Shown here: positions 5,817 through 12,989 of the stretch, piece by piece | How the letters are laid out: the number at the start of each line of letters is the position of its first letter | Position numbering within the stretch: the stretch's first letter is position 1 | From: an uncultured Chitinophagaceae bacterium | GTDB lineage: Bacteria; Bacteroidota; Bacteroidia; Chitinophagales; Chitinophagaceae | Reading direction: 5' to 3' | DNA length: 14,929 nt | NCBI GenBank assembly: GCA_946885665.1 | Contig: CAMPGT010000074.1 | Coordinates: 1-14,929, forward strand | The notes under the pieces: model-generated | What the model was told of the DNA's origin: nothing | What the model saw: the letters and a program-made list of their open reading frames with translations, nothing else | Database searches by the model: none | Made by a program: the position numbers and the translations under genes

Positions 5817-7556
5817 ATGGGAGATCTCCAGATCAAAAAGCAATCGAAAAAGTATGATGCCGTCATCGTAGGATCCGGCGCGGGAGGTGGAATGGCGGCG
5901 TATGTGCTCGCCAAAGCAGGGTTGAAGGTATGCCTGCTGGAAGCGGGTCCGGACTTTGATCCTGCCATCAATTCGTCGCAGCTCAAAAATCCGTGGGAAT
6001 CGCCACGACGCGGGGCAAGCACCAAGTTTCGTCCTTTCGGCGACTTTGACGGCTCCTGGTGGGGTTGGGAAATTGACGGCGAACCCTTTACCACTAAAGA
6101 TAATACCAAATGGGACTGGTGGCGCGCGCGTATGGTTGGCGGCCGCACCAATCACTGGGGAAGAATTTCGTTGCGGTTCGGTCCCGACGATTTCAGGAGA
6201 AGAAGTATCGACGGACTCGGCGAAGACTGGCCGATCTCCTACAACGACATCAAGCCTTACTACGATAAGGTGGATCAGCTTATAGGCGTTTTCGGAACAA
6301 ACGAAGGTTTGCCCAACGACCCCGATGGCTATTTCCTGCCGCCGCCAAAACCAAGACTGCACGAAATGTTCATTAAGAAAGCCGCCACGCAATCGGGAAT
6401 TCCCGTGATCCCTTCCCGTCTTTCAATTCTCACAAAAGCCATTAATGATGAACGCGGAGCGTGTTTTTACTGCAACCAATGCGGCAGAAGCTGTAAAGTA
6501 TATGCCGACTTCTCCTCCTCATCTGTATTGGTAAAACCGGCGCTGAAAACCGGTAACGTGGACCTTGTGGTGAATGCGATGGCGCGCGAGGTGCTCACCA
6601 ACAACGAGGGCCTCGCCACCGGCGTTTCGTACGTAGATAAAACGAATTTGCAGGAGTACCAGGTGTTCGGAAAAACAGTTATCCTCGGCGCCAGCACCTG
6701 CGAAACAGCCAGGCTGCTATTGAATTCCAAATCGCCCAGGCATCCCAACGGACTCGCCAACTCCAGCAACGTGGTGGGTAAATATCTGCACGATTCTACC
6801 GGCGCAGGCATGGGAGGCTTTGTTCCAACACTCTTCAACCGCAAAAGATATAACGAAGATGGCGTTGGAGGCATGCACGTGTACACCCCGTGGTGGCTCG
6901 ATAATAAGAAACTTGATTTTCCCCGCGGCTATCACATTGAATACGGCGGCGGCATGACCATGCCGATGTACGGATTCAGTTGGGGCATCGATTCGATGAA
7001 CGGTAAGTTCCCCATCAACGGCAAACAAAAGGAAGCCGGCGGCTATGGCGCTTCTTTAAAAGAAGACGTAAGGTTTTTCTACGGCGCACAAATACACATG
7101 GCGGGCCGTGGCGAAGCCGTGGCGCGCGAAGACAATTACTGCGAAATTGATCCCCACGTAATCGATAAGTACGGCATTCCCGTATTGCGTTTCCACGTGA
7201 AGCATTCAGACTACGAGATCAAGCAGGCAAAGCACATGAAAGAAACTTTCAGGGAAATATTGCACAACATGGGCGCCACCATCACCCACGGGGATGATGA
7301 CACCGAGAGCACACAGTGGGGTATACACGCTCCCGGAAATATTATCCACGAAGCCGGCACAGTGAGGATGGGAAGCAATGCCAAAACATCGCCGCTTAAC
7401 AAATGGGGACAGGCCTACGACTGCAATAATCTTTTTTGTGTGGACGGAAGCGTTTTCACTTCGCAGGCCGATAAAAATATCACCTGGACCATCCTTGCAT
7501 TGTCGATGAGGACCAGCGAACACATCGTTGACGAAATGAAAAAACAAAACATCTAA
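5817..7556 (+). CDS. GMC-family FAD-dependent sugar/alcohol dehydrogenase, large subunit
   Basis: A 579-residue glucose-methanol-choline oxidoreductase of the type paired with a gluconate-2-dehydrogenase subunit 3. The FAD-binding motif is VIVGSGAGGGMAAYVLAKAG (residues 17-36), ending with the ribose-binding acidic residue in LLEAG. The substrate domain includes GGRTNHWGR (108-116). The C-terminal active site is complete, with H511 (HEAGTVRMG) and N554 (NITWTI). Four cysteines at 216, 219, 222 and 226 (CFYCNQCGRSC) form a CX2CX2CX3C cluster where related FAD-dependent glucose dehydrogenases carry an iron-sulphur centre. It has no signal peptide, and in known relatives the small subunit's Tat signal carries the folded complex out. 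The small-subunit gene follows after 20 nt. The likely reaction is oxidation of a sugar or glycoside, perhaps at C-3, passing electrons to an unknown acceptor. No cytochrome gene is present. Confidence 0.9.
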   Translation: MGDLQIKKQSKKYDAVIVGSGAGGGMAAYVLAKAGLKVCLLEAGPDFDPAINSSQLKNPWESPRRGASTKFRPFGDFDGSWWGWEIDGEPFTTKDNTKWDWWRARMVGGRTNHWGRISLRFGPDDFRRRSIDGLGEDWPISYNDIKPYYDKVDQLIGVFGTNEGLPNDPDGYFLPPPKPRLHEMFIKKAATQSGIPVIPSRLSILTKAINDERGACFYCNQCGRSCKVYADFSSSSVLVKPALKTGNVDLVVNAMAREVLTNNEGLATGVSYVDKTNLQEYQVFGKTVILGASTCETARLLLNSKSPRHPNGLANSSNVVGKYLHDSTGAGMGGFVPTLFNRKRYNEDGVGGMHVYTPWWLDNKKLDFPRGYHIEYGGGMTMPMYGFSWGIDSMNGKFPINGKQKEAGGYGASLKEDVRFFYGAQIHMAGRGEAVAREDNYCEIDPHVIDKYGIPVLRFHVKHSDYEIKQAKHMKETFREILHNMGATITHGDDDTESTQWGIHAPGNIIHEAGTVRMGSNAKTSPLNKWGQAYDCNNLFCVDGSVFTSQADKNITWTILALSMRTSEHIVDEMKKQNI

Positions 7557-7576
7557 AATTCTGAAAACACCAATAT

Positions 7577-8245
7577 ATGGACAGAAGAGATTCCATCAAG
7601 GCCCTGGTTATGGGAAGCGTTTCGGCAGGCGTAATACTTGAAGCCTGTGAAACGGCCGATAAAAAAGTAACCCCCGAAGCAGCAGCGGCAAATTCAGGCG
7701 CGAATGCCGACCGCATGAAGGAGGAGATCGCCTACAATAAATCTTTGCAGGAGGAGCAGTTCTTTACAGAAAATGAACTGGCAACTGTTGCCATCCTCGC
7801 AGAGATCATCATCCCCAAAGATGATGTGAGCGGAAGCGCCACCGACGCCAAAGTGGCTGACTTCATCGGATTCATCGTAAAAGACAAACCCGAATTTCAA
7901 ACACCGATGCGTGGTGGGTTAAGGTGGCTCGACATGCAGTGCCTTACCCGGTACGAAAAGCCGTTTCGCGAATGTTCGGAACAGCAACGCATAGAATTGG
8001 TGGATAAGATTGCCTTCCCCAACAAGGCCGCGGCGGACATGTCGCAGGGGGTAACGTTTTTTTCGCTGATGAGAAATCTTACCATTACAGGTTTCTACAC
8101 TACAGCCATCGGTTTTAAGGATGTAGGATTTGTAGGTAACCGCCCTAACCAATGGAACGGTGTTCCCGACGATGTGCTGAAGCAATACAATATGGCGTAC
8201 ACGGAGAAGGAGTTGAAGGAATGTATTAGTTACGATAAGGCGTGA
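7577..8245 (+). CDS. Gluconate 2-dehydrogenase subunit 3-family small subunit (Tat-type lipoprotein signal)
   Basis: A 222-residue partner of the GMC dehydrogenase. The N-terminus MDRRDSIKALVMGSVSAG has the twin arginine, a hydrophobic core and then LEAC (Cys24), so it looks like a Tat signal ending in a lipobox. The Cys could be lipid-anchored in the periplasm. The mature domain carries family landmarks: FFTENELATVAILAEIIIPKDD (about 54-75), RGGLRWLDMQC, and the C-terminal GFVGNRPNQWNGVPDD. In characterised FAD-glucose and gluconate dehydrogenases this subunit chaperones and exports the catalytic subunit. It lies 20 nt after the GMC gene, so the two form one complex. The next gene is 76 bp away across a heptameric repeat tract that begins at this gene's stop codon. 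Confidence 0.88.
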   Translation: MDRRDSIKALVMGSVSAGVILEACETADKKVTPEAAAANSGANADRMKEEIAYNKSLQEEQFFTENELATVAILAEIIIPKDDVSGSATDAKVADFIGFIVKDKPEFQTPMRGGLRWLDMQCLTRYEKPFRECSEQQRIELVDKIAFPNKAAADMSQGVTFFSLMRNLTITGFYTTAIGFKDVGFVGNRPNQWNGVPDDVLKQYNMAYTEKELKECISYDKA

Positions 8246-8292
8246 GACGGGAGATGGTTTTCAGTTTTAACTTTTAACTTTTAAGTTTTACC
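8244..8292 (+). repeat. Heptameric repeat tract between small subunit and HUMPS gene
   Basis: GAGACGG and GAGATGG (8244-8257) are two 7-bp units starting inside the stop codon of the small-subunit gene. TTTTAAC, TTTTAAC, TTTTAAG and TTTTACC (8265-8292) are four more of a different sequence. The 7-bp period is the same as in the other spacers although the words differ. Confidence 0.65.
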
Positions 8293-8321
8293 CGAAGGGC
8301 AAGTAATTCTTTCATCTCAAC

Positions 8322-9023
8322 ATGAAACCAATCGTCCAGATTTCCCTTGACCTCACCAACATCGACGAAGCTTTGGAAACTGCTGCAATGGCCATGCGTG
8401 CAGGCGTCGATTGGCTGGAGGCCGGCACACCGCTGATCCTCGCCGAGGGGCTGCATGGCGTAAAAAAGTTGCGCGAAGCTTTTCCCGGCGTGCCGATCGT
8501 GGCCGACCTGAAAACAATGGACGGTGGTTACCTGGAGGCGGAGATGATGGCAAAGGCCGGCGCCACCCACGTAGTGGTAATGGCGCGTGCACACGAAGAA
8601 ACCATTAAATGTGTGGTAAAGGCCGGTAAAGATTATGACGTAAAAGTAATGGGAGATAACCTGGGTTGCGAAGACATGGTTGCCGCGGCAAAATGGCTGG
8701 AAGATTTAGGATGTGATTATGTAATACACCACATAGGTTACGACGAAAGAAGAGGCATTGCGGCACGCGGGTTGCGAATGCCGAGCCCGCTGGATAAATT
8801 GAAAGAAGTGGTAAAGGCGGTGAAGGTACCCGTGCAGGCGGTTGGCGGATTAAGCATCGAGCAGGCCATACAATGCCCGGCGTACGGCGCACCACTTGTT
8901 GTGCTTGGCGCCCCGCTAACGATAGATGCGGACAGTTTTAAAACAGCAACCGGCAATCTTGAAGAATCGCTAAGAATGATTTGTAAGAAGATTCATGAGG
9001 GGAGTGTAAAAGTTGAGGGTTAA
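8322..9023 (+). CDS. OMP decarboxylase/HUMPS-family protein (hexulose-6-phosphate synthase-like)
   Basis: A 233-residue TIM-barrel protein of the orotidine-monophosphate decarboxylase suprafamily. The HUMPS signatures are ISLDLTNIDEA (residues 7-17), EAGTPLILAEG (33-43), the catalytic ADLKTMDGG (61-69, with D62, K64 and D67), HHIGYD (136-141) and VGGLS (174-178). These agree better with 3-hexulose-6-phosphate synthase (aldol chemistry, ribulose-5-phosphate plus formaldehyde) than with 3-keto-L-gulonate-6-phosphate decarboxylase, but the two are close. The phosphate-binding end (VLGAPLT) is not a textbook match. There is no 6-phospho-3-hexuloisomerase gene and no kinase nearby. Being surrounded by dehydrogenases and isomerases, it more likely acts in sugar or keto-acid breakdown than in formaldehyde fixation. 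The last residues and the stop codon lie within a heptameric repeat tract. Confidence 0.8.
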   Translation: MKPIVQISLDLTNIDEALETAAMAMRAGVDWLEAGTPLILAEGLHGVKKLREAFPGVPIVADLKTMDGGYLEAEMMAKAGATHVVVMARAHEETIKCVVKAGKDYDVKVMGDNLGCEDMVAAAKWLEDLGCDYVIHHIGYDERRGIAARGLRMPSPLDKLKEVVKAVKVPVQAVGGLSIEQAIQCPAYGAPLVVLGAPLTIDADSFKTATGNLEESLRMICKKIHEGSVKVEG

Positions 9024-9052
9024 GGGTTGAGAGTTAAAAATTGAGGATAAGG
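9011..9052 (+). repeat. Heptameric repeat tract overlapping the 3' end of the HUMPS gene
   Basis: AGTTGAG, GGTTAAG, GGTTGAG, AGTTAAA, AATTGAG and GATAAGG follow one another with a strict 7-bp period. The first two units contain the last codons and the TAA of the HUMPS gene. The tract leads after about 25 nt into copy 4 of the double-hairpin element. Confidence 0.75.
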
Positions 9053-9077
9053 CTAAGGTTAAGCGTTGCGTCTTAGT

Positions 9078-9120
9078 GGTCCACCCCCGGCGCTTCGCGC
9101 CACCCGCCAGCGGGGGATAC
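9078..9120 (+). repeat. REP-like double-hairpin element, copy 4
   Basis: Same element as at 5-49 but 2 nt shorter in the second hairpin (CACCCGCC in place of CACCCCCGCC). The GGCGC-TTC-GCGCC hairpin is intact. It sits between the HUMPS and MDR genes with heptameric tracts on either side. Confidence 0.85.
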
Positions 9121-9121
9121 T

Positions 9122-9177
9122 GTTTCACGTCTTCCGTCTCACGTTTCACCTTTGCCCATTGCCGATTGCCCATTGCC
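9122..9177 (+). repeat. Eight-unit heptameric repeat tract
   Basis: The order is GTTTCAC, GTCTTCC, GTCTCAC, GTTTCAC, CTTTGCC, CATTGCC, GATTGCC, CATTGCC. The 7-bp phase is unbroken while the word drifts from GTTTCAC to CATTGCC. The second half is the same family as the tracts at 50-77 and 124-165. It follows the double-hairpin element directly, as in the array at the left edge. Confidence 0.85.
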
Positions 9178-9210
9178 GAAAATCAAATTCCAAACTAAAA
9201 CACACACGCC

Positions 9211-10236
9211 TTGTCTTCACCCGCAGTCGTAAATTATTCGCCCGAGAAATGGTCGGTAGAGATCAGGGAAATCGAAACACCGTCGATCGGTGAAGAAGAT
9301 GTGCTGCTCGAAGTGGCCAACGTTGGCGTTTGCGGCAGCGACCTCCACCAATGGACGTCCGACCACAGTTGGCCCGTCAACTACCCCGTAGTACTCGGAC
9401 ATGAGTTCGGCGGCACCATCGTCGAAACAGGCGACAGGGTAACGCACTTCAAAGAAGGGGACCGCGTAGTAAGCGAAACCGCCGCCATCATCGACCTGAA
9501 CAACCCGATGACGAGAACCGGCATGTACAACCTCGATCCTACGAGAAAAGGCTTTGGATACGGCGTTAACGGCGCCATGACGAAATATGTACGCGTTCCC
9601 GCACGCTGCCTCCATAAAGTACCCGCACAGCTCCCCTTCGAACAGGCCTGCCTTACCGAACCCTGCTGCGTTGCTTATAGCGCAGTAGTCGAGAACACGC
9701 GATTAAAACCCGGCGACCGCGTAGTGGTCATTGGACCGGGCACCATCGGTATCCTCTGCGCCGCCATGGCGAAATTATGCGGGGCTGAAGTGGCCGTGCT
9801 GGGACTGGAATCCGACAAATACCGTTTGAGCATTGCGCGAAAATATGGTTGCGAAACCATTACCGGCGATGCCACCGGCTGGGCGAAAGAACGCGACGGC
9901 CTCGGCGCCGACTGCATCATCGACGCAGCCGGGCACAGCTCAACGCTTAACATCGCGATGCAATTGGTACGTCCGAATGGAAAAATCACAAAGGTGGGTT
10001 GGGGTCCACAGCCATTGGGTTATTGCCTCGATCCTATCGTACAAAAAAATGTAACGCTGCAGGGCAGCTTCAGTCATAACTGGCCGATGTGGGAACGTGT
10101 TCTCATTTTATTAAGCAATGGGCAGCTCGACGTAAAACCCATCATCGGCGGCGTGTGGCCTGTCACAGAATGGAAGGAAGCATTCGAAAAAATGCACAAA
10201 GGCGAAGTGGTGAAAAGCGTATTAAAACCAGTTTAA
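9211..10236 (+). CDS. Zinc-type medium-chain dehydrogenase (MDR; sorbitol/threonine dehydrogenase-like)
   Basis: A 341-residue MDR dehydrogenase. The catalytic zinc ligands are present: Cys in VCGSD (about residue 42), GHE (about 67-69) and Glu in LTEPCC (about 148). The Rossmann fold follows with VVVIGPGTIGILCAAMAK (about 171-188), and an acidic residue in GLESDKYR suggests NAD preference. It should oxidise a secondary hydroxyl of a sugar, polyol or sugar acid, or reduce the keto form. All four structural-zinc cysteines of the usual lobe are replaced: the segment IIDLNNPMTRTGMYNLDP (about 92-109) has Asp, Asn, Thr and Asp where relatives have Cys. No in-frame ATG fits the family N-terminus, so the start is probably the TTG at 9211. 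The SDR start codon follows after 2 nt, indicating translational coupling. Confidence 0.88.
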   Translation: MSSPAVVNYSPEKWSVEIREIETPSIGEEDVLLEVANVGVCGSDLHQWTSDHSWPVNYPVVLGHEFGGTIVETGDRVTHFKEGDRVVSETAAIIDLNNPMTRTGMYNLDPTRKGFGYGVNGAMTKYVRVPARCLHKVPAQLPFEQACLTEPCCVAYSAVVENTRLKPGDRVVVIGPGTIGILCAAMAKLCGAEVAVLGLESDKYRLSIARKYGCETITGDATGWAKERDGLGADCIIDAAGHSSTLNIAMQLVRPNGKITKVGWGPQPLGYCLDPIVQKNVTLQGSFSHNWPMWERVLILLSNGQLDVKPIIGGVWPVTEWKEAFEKMHKGEVVKSVLKPV

Positions 10237-10238
10237 GC

Positions 10239-11027
10239 ATGCGGCTCAACAATAAAGTGATCGTTATTACGGGTAGCACAACAGGTATAGGAAAAGCAAT
10301 TGCACTTAAATGCATCGAAGAGGGAGCAAAGGTGGTACTCAACGGGTTGGAAAAAGATCTTGGCGATGAAGTACTGAAGGCCATTGGCGACAACGCAGTG
10401 TTGCACATTGAAGATATTACACAGGAAGGCGCGGCCGAAAGGCTGACCGGCCTTGCACTCGCAAGTTTTGGAAAGTTAGATGCCGTCGTGAATAACGCGG
10501 CATGGGTAACCTCCTCGAATATCGACACCACCGATGTAAACTTCCTGCGAAAAGTGTTTGAAATAAATACCGTTGCGCCATTCAATCTCATCAAAACGGC
10601 TCTGCCCCATTTGGCAAAGAATAAAGGCGCGGTGCTGAACATCGGTTCGGTGAATGCTTATTGCGGCGAACCAAACCTGCTCGCCTATAGCATGTCGAAA
10701 GGAGCGCTGATGACCATGACGAGGAATTTGGGAGATGTGTTATTTCGAGAACATGGCGTTCGCGTGAACCAGCTCAATCCCGGATGGGTACTCACGGAAA
10801 CAGAAACGATCCGCAAGAAAGAACATGGTCTTGCAGAAGACTGGTATGCCGCTCTGCCGAAGGTTTATGCTCCGTCGGGAAGGATATTATGGCCGAAGGA
10901 AATTGCTGCTGCCGCGATGTATTTCCTGGACGATGAAAGCGGCCCCATCAGCGGACAGATACTGGATGTTGAACAGCATCCGTTCATCGGCCGCAATCCA
11001 CCGAAAGACAGTTCAACCATTCAATAA
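10239..11027 (+). CDS. Short-chain dehydrogenase/reductase (SDR)
   Basis: A 262-residue classical SDR oxidoreductase using NAD(P)H. The cofactor motif TGSTTGIG is at residues 11-18, NNAA at 85-88 and the catalytic set N110, S137 (NIGSVNAYCG), Y150 and K154 (YSMSK) is complete. The PGW motif near 190 is also present. The start ATG is at 10239, 2 nt after the MDR stop. The longer open frame that begins inside the MDR gene is ignored because it lacks family similarity. It precedes the TIM-barrel gene by 6 nt. Tight MDR-SDR-isomerase packing suggests the three act on one substrate, for example successive oxidation or reduction of hydroxyls on a keto-sugar. The exact substrate cannot be read from the sequence. 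Confidence 0.92.
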   Translation: MRLNNKVIVITGSTTGIGKAIALKCIEEGAKVVLNGLEKDLGDEVLKAIGDNAVLHIEDITQEGAAERLTGLALASFGKLDAVVNNAAWVTSSNIDTTDVNFLRKVFEINTVAPFNLIKTALPHLAKNKGAVLNIGSVNAYCGEPNLLAYSMSKGALMTMTRNLGDVLFREHGVRVNQLNPGWVLTETETIRKKEHGLAEDWYAALPKVYAPSGRILWPKEIAAAAMYFLDDESGPISGQILDVEQHPFIGRNPPKDSSTIQ

Positions 11028-11033
11028 TTAACG

Positions 11034-11930
11034 ATGCCGAAACTTGCCGTATTTCCAAAAGCATTTATGCAGGCGCTTTGCAAAGACGGTTCGATGAAAT
11101 TGTCTGAATGGATATCGCTTGCAACAAACCTGAACATTGACGGCCTGGAATGGTATGCCGGTTTTCTCGAAATGCAGGATGAAAAAAAATGGCCCGGTTT
11201 CAGAAAACAAGTGGAAGATGCGGGCAAATCCATTCCGATGATGTGTTGCTCGCCCGACTTCACCCATCCCGACGAATCATTCAGAAAAAAAGAAGTTGAT
11301 AAACAACGATACTGGATACGCATGACGCATGTGCTTGGCGGATCGTATTGCAGGGTGCTTTCGGGCCAGCGGCGGCCGGAGCTCTCTACCGGCGAGGGAG
11401 TGAAACTGGCGGCTGATTGCATTCAGGATTGCTTGCCCTACGCGCGGGATCTGGGTATTACCCTGATCCTCGAAAATCATTATAAAGATGATTTTTGGGA
11501 GTACCCTGAATTTGCGCAAAAGATGGATGTGTTTGGCAAGCTGGTTGACAGCATTCACGACCCGAACTTCGGCGTGAACTATGATCCCAGCAATACATTT
11601 TTAGCAGGCGAGGACCCGCTTGAATTGCTGCGCAAAATTTCTCACCGCGTGGTTACCATGCACGCGAGCGACAGGTATTTGAAAGAAGGGACCATTGAAG
11701 ACCTGCGCAGGGAAGAGGGCGGCGCAACGGGTTACGCCAAACGTTTGAGCCATGGAGAAATCGGTAAGGGATTGAATGATTACGACGCGATATTTACCGA
11801 GTTGAAACGAGTTGGGTTTGATGCGTGTATAAGTATTGAAGATGGAATCGAAGGCATGGATCAGTTGGAAAGAAGTGTAGCGTTTGTGAGGAGGAAAATG
11901 GAAGAGTATTGGAGCAATGCGCAAAGGTGA
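11034..11930 (+). CDS. Sugar phosphate isomerase/epimerase-like TIM-barrel protein
   Basis: A 298-residue xylose-isomerase-like TIM barrel (AP endonuclease family 2 fold). The four expected metal ligands are visible: E147 (LILENH), D184 (NYDPSN), H210 (TMHASD) and E269 (SIEDG). It has no signal peptide and should be cytoplasmic. Family members include epimerases, isomerases, dehydratases and, in Bacteroides 3-keto-glycoside loci, proteins tied to keto-sugar cleavage, so the name alone does not fix the reaction. It is the last gene of the plus-strand operon, 6 nt after the SDR. The region 70-80 (MMCCSPDFTHP) replaces the usual loop near the active site. A heptameric purine tract starts at its stop codon, and a reversed double-hairpin element lies beyond, possibly ending transcription. 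Confidence 0.87.
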   Translation: MPKLAVFPKAFMQALCKDGSMKLSEWISLATNLNIDGLEWYAGFLEMQDEKKWPGFRKQVEDAGKSIPMMCCSPDFTHPDESFRKKEVDKQRYWIRMTHVLGGSYCRVLSGQRRPELSTGEGVKLAADCIQDCLPYARDLGITLILENHYKDDFWEYPEFAQKMDVFGKLVDSIHDPNFGVNYDPSNTFLAGEDPLELLRKISHRVVTMHASDRYLKEGTIEDLRREEGGATGYAKRLSHGEIGKGLNDYDAIFTELKRVGFDACISIEDGIEGMDQLERSVAFVRRKMEEYWSNAQR

Positions 11931-11978
11931 AAGGGGAAAGGACAAGGAAAAGGGGAAAGATGAAAGGGGAAAGGTGAG
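11923..11978 (+). repeat. Purine-rich heptameric repeat tract after the isomerase gene
   Basis: AAAGGTG, AAAGGGG and AAAGGAC (11923-11943) start across the TGA of the isomerase gene. After one slip, AGGGGAA-type units continue with the same period to about 11978. Composition is almost purely purine on this strand. It is a different word from the tracts at 50-239 and 9122-9177 but has the same 7-bp period. Confidence 0.65.
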
Positions 11979-12021
11979 GCGTCAGAGGTTTAGCGCAAAG
12001 CCGCGAAGAGGTCGCAACATG

Positions 12022-12065
12022 GTTTCCCCCGCTGGCGGGGGTGGCGCGAAGCGCCGGGGGTGGAC
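12022..12065 (-). repeat. REP-like double-hairpin element, copy 5 (inverted)
   Basis: Reverse complement of the element at 5-49, with both stems intact. It lies between the convergent isomerase and ThuA genes, where its hairpins could end transcription from both sides. Two heptamers of the TATTGCC/GTTTGCC family (12070-12083, read on the minus strand) precede it, keeping the same order as in the left-edge array. Confidence 0.85.
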
Positions 12066-12090
12066 TCCCGGCAAACGGCAATAAATAACT

Positions 12091-12978
12091 TTAACTCTTC
12101 TTCCGCAACGCATCCAATTCACTTTCCGACGGCGTCGCAGATGCCACCCCACTCTCAGGCACATCAATTTTGGCACACCACACAATTGCATTCAGCACCA
12201 GCTTCCGAAAATTATCATTCATCCAGTTATTATGGACATGCGCGCCGGTGAACCCAAATCCCCTACCCCCATTTGACCTGGCAAACGCCCATGCCATCGT
12301 CTGCGGAATCTTTTTCACCAGCACATCTTCGCGAACAGACGGATTATTTTCATGCGGCCCGTCTTCCCTTTCCAACGAAGAAGGCGGCGGAAGCGCAACA
12401 AGTATAGGCGTAAGATTTTTGTCGTTCTCCACGAACCGCATGTGATAATACCATTCATCTCTTATTTCAAACGGCTGCACCCCTCTCGTAATGGGATGAT
12501 CGGGGAACTTATCGAATTTCGCCACCCAAAAAGGGTTTACAGAATAATCCGTTTCAAAATATCCACCGGTCCATTTTAAAAACTTCTCTCCGCCTTCTCC
12601 CTTTGGAATTTCGACGGCATAATGCAGGTTCACCAATCCAACGCCCTTATCCATCAACCTGTCGATATGCGCCATGTGCGGAATCACCATGTGGCCCTCG
12701 CCACCATCGCTGTACATGACGATCGCATCGGCATCATCTAAAATTGTCGTATCCTTAGGCCATCCCTGCTCGGTTACTACCGCCTCAACGCCCGGAACAT
12801 TTTCATTCAGCAGCTTTGCGAGGAGCCGGCAACCGCCGAGGTGTTCGTGTTCACCAACGCCGTGGCTGTCATTACCCGGTATCAACACAATTTTTTTCTT
12901 CGGTTTTTCGGAAGGATTTTTTTGTGCGCCGCACGAAGCAAGAATAAAAAGAGCAAACAATACGAACAGGTATCTCAT
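12091..12978 (-). CDS. ThuA-domain lipoprotein
   Basis: A 295-residue protein with a lipoprotein signal peptide: MRYLFVLFALFILASC, hydrophobic core and LASC lipobox with Cys16. It is exported and lipid-anchored. The ThuA fold (class I glutamine-amidotransferase-like) is seen from IVLIPGNDSHGVGEHEH (about 30-46), DADAIVMYSDGGEG and MAHIDRLMDKGVGLVNLHYAVEI to FGFTGAHVHNNWMNDNFRKL near residue 255. ThuA proteins were first found with ThuB in trehalose/sucrose use in rhizobia. They are associated with 3-keto-disaccharide breakdown, although the reaction is not settled. It follows the epimerase-like gene by 11 nt on the same strand. A periplasmic ThuA beside a periplasmic GMC dehydrogenase fits extracytoplasmic processing of an oxidised glycoside. 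Confidence 0.9.
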   Translation of the reverse strand: MRYLFVLFALFILASCGAQKNPSEKPKKKIVLIPGNDSHGVGEHEHLGGCRLLAKLLNENVPGVEAVVTEQGWPKDTTILDDADAIVMYSDGGEGHMVIPHMAHIDRLMDKGVGLVNLHYAVEIPKGEGGEKFLKWTGGYFETDYSVNPFWVAKFDKFPDHPITRGVQPFEIRDEWYYHMRFVENDKNLTPILVALPPPSSLEREDGPHENNPSVREDVLVKKIPQTMAWAFARSNGGRGFGFTGAHVHNNWMNDNFRKLVLNAIVWCAKIDVPESGVASATPSESELDALRKKS

Positions 12979-12989
12979 CTTCTAAAATA

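Noticed and set aside
10089..10238. Extended start of the SDR within the MDR gene
   Set aside because: The extra 50 residues are the shadow of the MDR coding sequence in another frame; the SDR nucleotide-binding motif begins 11 residues after the ATG at 10239.
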